DNA from: Magnetococcales bacterium
GTDB taxonomy: Bacteria > Pseudomonadota > Magnetococcia > Magnetococcales > Magnetaquicoccaceae
NCBI GenBank assembly: GCA_015231775.1
Contig: JADGAY010000009.1
Span: 1-38,712, forward strand
Reading direction: 5' to 3'
DNA length: 38,712 bases
Each line of letters begins with the position of its first letter. Position 1 is the stretch's first letter. The notes under the pieces are model-generated. The model was not told where the DNA came from. It was given only the letters and a program-made list of their open reading frames with translations, and searched no databases. A program made the translations under genes and the position numbers. This document shows, piece by piece, positions 33,294 through 38,712 of this stretch.

Positions 33294-34553
33294 ATGGACA
33301 ACAATCCGTTTACCGGTGACTGGATGGCCGGATGGCAGAACCTGCAACGCAAAATGTGGGAAGATTGGTCGGAGGTGACGCAAAGCTCCTGGTCCAACTC
33401 CTGGCAGCAGGACAATCCGATGAATTTTTTCAAGGATGGGATGAGCGGGTGGCAGAAGATGTTCGCCATGCCGCAGGCGACGCCCGAGGTGATGGCCATG
33501 CGTCACGCCATGGGCTCGATGGAAGAGTTCATGCGCATGGGTCGTGAAGTGTTCAAGATGTTCCAGAACATGTCCGAGGGGGCCAACCTGACGCAGGATT
33601 GGACCGCCCAGCTCGACAAGTCGATTCAGCAGGCCAAGGCGATGTTCAGCCAGGGTCAGGATTCGTTTCAGGGTGCCATGGGTCAGTGGGGCAAGCTCGA
33701 TGGCATGAACGCCATGATGGGCAACCCCATGATGAACAACCCCATGAAGGCGTGGAGCGATTTTCTGAACACCAATCCGATCTTCGCCAACGACACGATG
33801 CGTGGCATGCTGGCGGGTGGTCAGGCCTCGGAAGAGGCGATGATGCGTTTTCTGTCGGTTCCGGGCGTGGGATTCAACCGCGAACGGCAGGAGAAGATGC
33901 AAGAAGGGATGCGGTTGATCCTGGAGTATCGCAAGACGTTCGAAGAGTTCCAGAAACTCATGAACGAGACCTCCAAGAAGGCCCTCGACAAGCTGCACAA
34001 GAAGCTGTTGGAGATGGGCGCCGAGGGCAAGCCGTTGCAGAGCATGCGTGATCTGTATGTGCTGTGGGTGGATTGCAACGAGGAGGCGAATGCGGCCACG
34101 GTCACGACCAAGGAGTACAACGAGATCAATTCGCGCATGATGAATGCGTTGATGCGGGTGCGTCGCAACATGGCGGAAAACATGGATAGCGCCATGGGGT
34201 CGATGAACCTGCCGACGCGGCGCGAACTCGACAGCGCCCATCGTCAGATCGCCTCCCTGCGTCGTCGTCTCTCCGCGCTGGAGGATGCTTTGCAGGAGCT
34301 TAAGGGAAAGGATTCGAGCGCGGAGATTCACGCTCTGCGCGATGACATGGAAAAGCTCGGCGTGCGTCGTCTGCGGGATGAGTTGGCGGATCTGAAGCGT
34401 CAACTGGAGGAGTCGTCGTCTGCCCCGACCCTGTCGGTGGTGGAGAGTGTCGGCACGGAAGCGACCCCGGAGAAATCGGCCATCAAAAAGACGGTGCGTA
34501 TCGGCAACGCCAAGCCGGCCATGGTCGCCGCGCCCGCCAATAAAGGAGAGTAA
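33294..34553 (+). CDS. phaE: Class III PHA synthase subunit PhaE
   Basis: PhaE is the non-catalytic partner needed by class III PhaC. The 419-residue product is helical and rich in Met, Gln and Trp in its N-terminal half (DWMAGWQNLQRKMWEDW). The family region MNLPTRRELDSAHRQIASLRRRLSALE is present near residues 306-332 and is the most reliable mark of PhaE. The last 60 residues are a low-complexity, coiled-coil and linker tail. GGAG lies 9-12 bases before ATG 33294. phaC follows 3 bp after its stop, so the two subunits are made together. Confidence 0.92.
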   Translation: MDNNPFTGDWMAGWQNLQRKMWEDWSEVTQSSWSNSWQQDNPMNFFKDGMSGWQKMFAMPQATPEVMAMRHAMGSMEEFMRMGREVFKMFQNMSEGANLTQDWTAQLDKSIQQAKAMFSQGQDSFQGAMGQWGKLDGMNAMMGNPMMNNPMKAWSDFLNTNPIFANDTMRGMLAGGQASEEAMMRFLSVPGVGFNRERQEKMQEGMRLILEYRKTFEEFQKLMNETSKKALDKLHKKLLEMGAEGKPLQSMRDLYVLWVDCNEEANAATVTTKEYNEINSRMMNALMRVRRNMAENMDSAMGSMNLPTRRELDSAHRQIASLRRRLSALEDALQELKGKDSSAEIHALRDDMEKLGVRRLRDELADLKRQLEESSSAPTLSVVESVGTEATPEKSAIKKTVRIGNAKPAMVAAPANKGE

Positions 34554-34556
34554 GCC

Positions 34557-35621
34557 ATGTTTCCGTTTGCCATCAATCCGGAAAAGGCCGTGGAAGAGCT
34601 GACCCGTTTCAACAAAAAGCTCGCCGCCGGACTCAAGACCTTCACCGAGGTGGGCCAGATCGAATCGGGCATCAGCGCCAAGGAAGCGGTCTATCGCGAG
34701 GACAAGGTGACGTTGTATCACTACACCCCGAAGGTGGAGAATCCGCATCGGGTGCCCATCCTGGTGGTGTATGCGTTGGTCAACCGTCCCTACATGGCCG
34801 ATCTGCAGGAAGATCGCTCCATGATCAAGGGGTTGCTCGACGAAGGCATGGATGTCTACCTGGTGGACTGGGGCTATCCGGATGCTTCGGATCGCTACCT
34901 GACCATGGATGATTACATCAATGTCTATCTGAAGCACTGCGTGGATTACATCCGCGAGAAGCATGACATCTATCGGGTGAATCTGCTCGGTATCTGCCAG
35001 GGCGGCACGTTCAGCCTCTGCTTCACGGCGTTGCATCCGGATCGGGTGCGCAATCTGGTTCCCATGGTCACCCCGGTCGATTTCCACACCCCGGACAACC
35101 TGTTGAGCCAGTGGGTTCGCAACGTGGATGTGGATCTGCTGGTCGATACCCTGGGCAACATCCCAGGCGATCTGCTGAATGTCACCTTCCTGTCGATGAA
35201 CCCTTACCGGTTGACCGGCCAGAAGTATCTGGACATGGTGGATCTGCTTGACGACAAGGTGAAGTTGAAAAACTTCCTGCGCATGGAGAAGTGGATCTTT
35301 GATTCGCCGGACCAGGCGGGCGAGACCTTCCGGCAGTTTGCCAAGGATTTCTTCCAGAAGAACGGTCTGATCAAGGGAAGCGTCAAAATCGGCGAGCGTC
35401 GGGTGGATCTGTCCAACATCACCATGCCGGTGTTGAATGTGTTCGCCACCAAGGATCATCTGGTGCCGCCGAACGCCTCCAAGGCCCTCAAGCAGTATGT
35501 GGGCAGCAGCGACTACCATGAATTCGCCTTCAATGGTGGTCACATCGGTATCTATGTGAGCGGACGCTCTCAAGCGGAAGTTCCACCGACCATCGCCAAT
35601 TGGCTGAAAGAGCGGGGTTGA
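34557..35621 (+). CDS. phaC: Class III PHA synthase catalytic subunit PhaC
   Basis: PhaC polymerises hydroxyacyl-CoA units on the granule surface. The 354-residue length is that of class III enzymes (class I are about 590). The lipase-like box is G-I-C147-Q-G-G with the catalytic cysteine; the other triad members are D300 in ATKDHLVPP and H329 in GGHIGIY. These nearly match the positions known in Allochromatium vinosum. AAAGGAGAG directly upstream of ATG 34557 is a strong ribosome binding site lying at the phaE end. It is followed by an R2 repeat and hairpins at 35651-35764. Confidence 0.97.
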   Translation: MFPFAINPEKAVEELTRFNKKLAAGLKTFTEVGQIESGISAKEAVYREDKVTLYHYTPKVENPHRVPILVVYALVNRPYMADLQEDRSMIKGLLDEGMDVYLVDWGYPDASDRYLTMDDYINVYLKHCVDYIREKHDIYRVNLLGICQGGTFSLCFTALHPDRVRNLVPMVTPVDFHTPDNLLSQWVRNVDVDLLVDTLGNIPGDLLNVTFLSMNPYRLTGQKYLDMVDLLDDKVKLKNFLRMEKWIFDSPDQAGETFRQFAKDFFQKNGLIKGSVKIGERRVDLSNITMPVLNVFATKDHLVPPNASKALKQYVGSSDYHEFAFNGGHIGIYVSGRSQAEVPPTIANWLKERG

Positions 35622-35650
35622 TCCCCCTCCGTTTGACCTGATGGCGGGAG

Positions 35651-35721
35651 GCCCCCATGCGCATGGGGGCTCCTCGCCTCACCCCCCATCCGTGGCGCGT
35701 CTTCGGGCGTTTCCACGGTAA
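35651..35721 (+). repeat. Repeat family R2, copy 2, also the phaC terminator region
   Basis: GCCCCCATGCGCATGGGGGC (35651-35670) is a perfect 20-base palindrome, followed by CTCACCCCCCATCCGTGG, then CCGTGG (35690-35695) pairing with CCACGG (35713-35718) around a C-UUCG-G loop, and GGTAA. It begins 30 bases after phaC and could end its transcript, though there is no T-run. Confidence 0.75.
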
Positions 35722-35726
35722 CGCGA

Positions 35727-35764
35727 GGCCCCGGTTGTCATGCATGGATGCATGGACCGGGGCC
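35727..35764. other. Long GC-rich hairpin after R2 copy 2
   Basis: GGCCCCGGT (35727-35735) with ACCGGGGCC (35756-35764), and inside it CATGCAT (35739-35745) with ATGCATG (35748-35754). There is no T-tract. It is possibly a bidirectional barrier or part of the R2 insertion. Confidence 0.6.
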
Positions 35765-35941
35765 GAGCACCCCCCTCCGAATGTTTCCGTTTTCCCCCCC
35801 AATTTTGTCGTTGTCCGAATCAGGCTTCGGTATCACAATCCAAGGGATGTTTGATTTGGATACCGGATCGGCTTGTCCATCCACATTTACCATGACAGCT
35901 TTCCGATACGCCGGCGCGCATGGGATCATGTTCCCATCCAT
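35738..35941 (-). CDS. Doubtful 67-residue ORF
   Basis: From ATG 35941 the minus strand encodes 67 residues (MDGNMIPCAPAYRKAVMVNV, then QADPVSKSNIPWIVIPKP). The composition is protein-like, but there is no clear Shine-Dalgarno, codon use is less GC-biased than the neighbours, and it overlaps the hairpin at 35727. I do not recognise a family. Confidence 0.2.
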   Translation of the reverse strand: MDGNMIPCAPAYRKAVMVNVDGQADPVSKSNIPWIVIPKPDSDNDKIGGENGNIRRGVLGPGPCIHA

Positions 35942-35992
35942 CGCCACGAACGGAACATTCCAGAGATGGCTATCATCGCGGAGCAAACCACC

Positions 35993-37132
35993 ATGCACGG
36001 TCACGGCTTCTCCTGGTATCGGCTGCGCGCCATGATGTTCAAGGAGTTCATTCAAATGCGCCGGGATCGTCTCACCTTTGCCATGATGGTGATGATCCCG
36101 ATGGTGCAGTTGATCCTGTTCGGTTTTGCCATCAACTCCGATCCCAGGAATCTGCCTACCGCCATCCTGGATCGGGATCACGGACCCTTTGGGCGCTCTC
36201 TGATGGCGCAGATGCAGGCTTCGGGCTATTTTCGGGTCACCGAGAGCATCGACGATGACGTTCGGATCGAAGAGAGTCTGGCGCTGGGCCGGGTACAGTT
36301 CGTGGTGACCATTCCGGAAGGGTTCTCCCGTTCCGTGGCGCGGGGCGAGCGTCCGGAGCTGTTGATCGAGGCCGATGCCACCGATCCCGCCGCCACTTCC
36401 AATGCCCTGGGCACGGTAAGCGCCCTGGTCTGGCACGCCATGGATCGGGAGTTGACCGGACCGCTATCCGGGTTGCGCGTCGGGTACCCGCCGTTCGACC
36501 TCAAGGTGCATCGACGCTATAATCAAGAGGGAATCACCCAGTTCAATGTGGTGCCGGGGTTGATGGGGGTGGTGTTGACCATGACCATGGTGATCATGAC
36601 TGCGTTGGGAGTGACCCGCGAGCGGGAGCGCGGCACCATGGAGAATCTGTTGGTCACCCCGTTGCGACCCGCGGAGGTGATGCTGGGCAAGATTCTGCCG
36701 TATGTGGTGGTGGGCTACATTCAGATGAGTCTGATTCTGGTGGCGGCGCGGGTGATCTTCGATGTGCCGGTGGTGGGCAACATCCTGGTGTTGATGTTGG
36801 CGAGCGTGGTGTTCATTGCCGCCAACCTGGCGGTGGGATTCACCTTTTCCACCCTGGCCCGCAATCAGTTGCAGGCCATGCAGATGGGATTTTTTTATTT
36901 TTTGCCAAATATTCTCCTCTCCGGATTCATGTTTCCGTTTCGCGGCATGCCCCAGTGGGCGCAGAACATCGGCGAGGTGTTGCCCTTGACCCATTTTTTG
37001 CGCATCGTGCGCGGGGTGATGCTCAAGGGGAACGGGCCGGTGGAGATCATCGGCGAGGTGGGGGTGTTGGGGTTGTTCATGCTGGCGGTGAGCATCCTTG
37101 CGCTCAGGCGGTATCGGGAGACGTTGGATTGA
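35993..37132 (+). CDS. ABC-2 type transporter permease (YhhJ/YbhR-like)
   Basis: The 379-residue membrane protein has an N-terminal helix (FAMMVMIPMVQLILFGFAI, about residues 27-45), a large extracytoplasmic domain (about 50-185) and five more helices in the C-terminal half. These include NVVPGLMGVVLTMTMVIMTALGVTRERERGTMENLLVTPL, which has the coupling EREGTME motif of ABC-2 permeases. No ATPase or membrane-fusion gene is beside it, which is unusual for this family. ATG 35993 is preferred because GGAG stands 10-13 bases before it; ATG 35966 is possible. It probably exports a drug, lipid or polysaccharide. Confidence 0.88.
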   Translation: MHGHGFSWYRLRAMMFKEFIQMRRDRLTFAMMVMIPMVQLILFGFAINSDPRNLPTAILDRDHGPFGRSLMAQMQASGYFRVTESIDDDVRIEESLALGRVQFVVTIPEGFSRSVARGERPELLIEADATDPAATSNALGTVSALVWHAMDRELTGPLSGLRVGYPPFDLKVHRRYNQEGITQFNVVPGLMGVVLTMTMVIMTALGVTRERERGTMENLLVTPLRPAEVMLGKILPYVVVGYIQMSLILVAARVIFDVPVVGNILVLMLASVVFIAANLAVGFTFSTLARNQLQAMQMGFFYFLPNILLSGFMFPFRGMPQWAQNIGEVLPLTHFLRIVRGVMLKGNGPVEIIGEVGVLGLFMLAVSILALRRYRETLD

Positions 37133-37153
37133 TCGACCCCCGATCCCCGGCCC

Positions 37154-37504
37154 TCACGGCTCGACGATGATCGTCCCCTTCATGCGGTTTTCGTGCGGGG
37201 TGCAGTGATAGGGATAGGTGCCAGGCGTGGTGAAGAGATGGCTCCAGCTCTCGCCGGGAAAGAAATCGGCGGAGATGAACTGGCCTGCCTCGTCGCTGGC
37301 CACGGCATGATAGGTGGCGCCAGCCTCGTTGTTCTTCCAGGTGACGGTGGTACCGACCCGCACGGTGAGGGTGGCCGGATGAAAGGCCATTTTCTGAATG
37401 CTCACCTCCACCGGAGCGGGTGGCTCCCCGGCCTGGATGGCACCTGGAGAGAGACAGAGCAAGGCGGTCAACAACCAACCATGATGGAATCCAGACACGT
37501 TCAT
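37154..37504 (-). CDS. Periplasmic cupredoxin (type 1 copper protein)
   Basis: This is a small blue-copper electron carrier. The 116-residue product has a signal peptide (about 10-25, ending IQAG) and a plastocyanin/pseudoazurin-like fold with ligands H66 (TYHAV), C101 and H104 (YHCTPH) and M108 (RMKG). AAGGAG stands 4-9 bases before ATG 37504, a strong ribosome binding site. It lies 17 bp after the LysR gene on the same strand, so the two are probably one transcript. The redox partner is unknown; it may connect with the bc1 complex or the pentaheme cytochrome. Confidence 0.88.
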   Translation of the reverse strand: MNVSGFHHGWLLTALLCLSPGAIQAGEPPAPVEVSIQKMAFHPATLTVRVGTTVTWKNNEAGATYHAVASDEAGQFISADFFPGESWSHLFTTPGTYPYHCTPHENRMKGTIIVEP

Positions 37505-37521
37505 GGTCTCCTTCCGTTGGT

Positions 37522-38445
37522 TCAAATGGTAAACTTTTCTTTGATCTTGGCGCACTCGCCCTGGGCATAGGAGAGAAACTCCTCCACCGCCTTGGAGCGG
37601 AATTTCTGCTTCTGAAAGACAAAATTGAGCTTGCGCTTGATGGTCCCTTCCTTGAGGCGACGCAGCACCAGGCTCTTGAGCTGGACCTCCTTGCGCAACG
37701 CCATGGTCGAGACGATGCTGAACCCCACGCCGCCTTCGACCGCGGCCTTGATCGATTCGGTGGCGCCCATCTCCAGGATGAGGTCCAACTGGTCGTAATG
37801 GATTCCGAATTTGCTCAACTGTTCGGTGATCACCGCGCGCGTTCCCGATCCCTCTTCGCGGGAGACGAACGGATACTCCTTGAGTCGATGCACCGGCACC
37901 TCCTCGAGCTTGGTGAACGGATGATTCGGGGACATGATCAGCACCAGCTCATCCTCCATGCAGGAGGAGACCACGATGTTTTTATTGCTGATCGGCCCTT
38001 CGATCATGCCGATGTCGATGGTGGCGTCCTCGAGCTTGCGCACCACGGTGCGGGTGTTGTGAACGGTCAGACGTATCTGCACGCCGGGAAAACCGTCGTG
38101 ATACCCGCTCAGGATGCGCGGCAGGAGGTACTCCCCCAGGGTGGTGGTGGCGCCGAGCTTGATCACCCCACGGGTCACGCCGGTCATCTCGTTGATGGCC
38201 TTTTCCGTCTCCCGATAGAGTTCCAGGATCCGGTCCGCGTAACTGAAGACCATCATGCCCGCCTCGGTGAGGGAGATGCGGTTGTGATGGCGATCAAAAA
38301 GGCGCGTGTTGAAGTGCTCTTCGAGCTGGCGGATCTGGAACGTGACGGCGGGCTGGGTGAGATAAAGCTCTTCAGCCGCGCGGGTGAAGGAGAGGTGTTT
38401 GGCCACGGAGTAGAAAACCCGGAGCCGGGTATCGGAAAAGCTCAT
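37522..38445 (-). CDS. LysR-family transcriptional regulator (CysB/CbbR-like)
   Basis: The 307-residue product has the LysR winged helix-turn-helix at residues about 5-62 (FTRAAEELYLTQPAVTFQIRQLEE with the recognition helix TQPAVTFQIRQLE), a linker helix and a periplasmic-binding-protein-like effector domain (IDIGMIEGP, SREEGSGTRAVI, GVGFSIVSTMA). The pattern resembles CbbR/CysB-type regulators, but the effector is not known. It usually controls a divergent gene; upstream here is only the R2 tandem array and then the window end, so its target may lie outside. It is followed by the cupredoxin, possibly co-transcribed. Confidence 0.92.
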   Translation of the reverse strand: MSFSDTRLRVFYSVAKHLSFTRAAEELYLTQPAVTFQIRQLEEHFNTRLFDRHHNRISLTEAGMMVFSYADRILELYRETEKAINEMTGVTRGVIKLGATTTLGEYLLPRILSGYHDGFPGVQIRLTVHNTRTVVRKLEDATIDIGMIEGPISNKNIVVSSCMEDELVLIMSPNHPFTKLEEVPVHRLKEYPFVSREEGSGTRAVITEQLSKFGIHYDQLDLILEMGATESIKAAVEGGVGFSIVSTMALRKEVQLKSLVLRRLKEGTIKRKLNFVFQKQKFRSKAVEEFLSYAQGECAKIKEKFTI

Positions 38446-38557
38446 GGGATGATCTGCCTTCTGACGGTAAACCGAAAGCGATTGGGGAATTGGTCCGATA
38501 TGCTAAAAAAAAATTTGATGGATGTATAGGAAAAAAGGGTTCAGCATGCACATTCAT

Positions 38558-38712
38558 GATGAGGGGAGCCCCCCCTCACCCCCCACCTGTGGAGCACCCT
38601 TCGGGAGTTCCACGGTAAATTTGCAGGATGGGGGGAGCCCCCCCTCACCCCCCACCCGTGGAGCACCCTTCGGGAGTTCCACGGTAAATTTGCAGGATGG
38701 GGGGAGCCCCCC
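38558..38712 (+). repeat. Repeat family R2, 69-bp tandem array (runs off the window)
   Basis: Two complete units of 69 bp start at 38558 and 38627 and a third begins at 38696, differing at only three positions that I could see. Each has a G-run/C-run hairpin, CTCACCCCCC, GTGGA pairing with TCCAC around CCCTTCGGG, and GGTAAATTTGCAG. There is no spacer between units, unlike CRISPR. The number of units is unknown because the window ends. Confidence 0.92.

Noticed and set aside
33171-35573. 800-codon open frame on the minus strand across phaE and phaC
   Set aside because: It mirrors two clearly identified genes, as often happens in GC-rich DNA; its product is His- and Arg-rich without any domain.
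38558-38712. CRISPR array at the window end
   Set aside because: The 69-bp units are directly adjacent with no unique spacers, and no cas gene is near.

Overview
The window reads as a piece of bacterial chromosome, GC-rich by eye (no percentage computed). It most resembles an Alphaproteobacterium or a lineage close to it; Magnetococcales is my best guess but is inference. The reasons are: (i) rho, hemE, hemN, a protoporphyrinogen oxidase, dnaQ and aroE lie close together, a neighbourhood that in several Alphaproteobacteria (Caulobacter, Rickettsia) surrounds the chromosomal origin; (ii) the clpB promoter has the alphaproteobacterial RpoH form CTTG-N18-CCTATTT; (iii) the cluster encodes a PhaR-type polyhydroxyalkanoate (PHA) regulator. 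The class III PHA synthase (PhaC plus PhaE) is unusual for typical Alphaproteobacteria.

Positions 1-9300: the end of rho, then rpmE; the cytochrome bc1 operon petA-petB-petC on the minus strand; a small conserved-looking protein; a Nif3-like protein divergent from a 368-residue protein of unknown family. Next comes a 422-bp non-coding stretch (6369-6790) with three near-consensus DnaA boxes, two of them forming a perfect inverted repeat, and an AT-rich segment, directly before hemE. I propose it as a candidate replication origin. hemE and hemN follow as an operon.

Positions 9300-18300: hemY/hemG overlapping dnaQ, a nucleotide-sugar epimerase, aroE, then on the minus strand a pentaheme cytochrome c and clpB with its heat-shock promoter. 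Positions 18340-21650 are a mobile-element scar: a broken IS110-family transposase with a leader that pairs with its own ribosome binding site, and an IS21-family element with intact istA and istB and a broken ParB-like passenger gene. Positions 22100-24700 hold a B12-domain radical SAM enzyme and a glycosyltransferase on the minus strand.

Positions 24700-31000: a secreted M23 endopeptidase with a possible leader peptide, prmC, and a hybrid sensor kinase overlapping a lone, degenerate ABC ATPase. Positions 31161-35621 are a PHA cluster, phaB-phaR-phaP-phaE-phaC. The phaP promoter carries a 31-bp dyad over its -10 element that is a likely PhaR operator. An ABC-2 permease, a cupredoxin and a LysR regulator complete the gene set.

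The most unusual feature is two families of dispersed, structured intergenic repeats. Family R1 (9303, 13774, 14064, 28003; fragments at 18342 and 22026) is a chain of hairpins whose stem sequences differ between copies while the pairing is kept. Family R2 (33211, 35651, and a 69-bp tandem array from 38558 to the window end) has a UUCG-capped hairpin followed by an invariant GGTAA.
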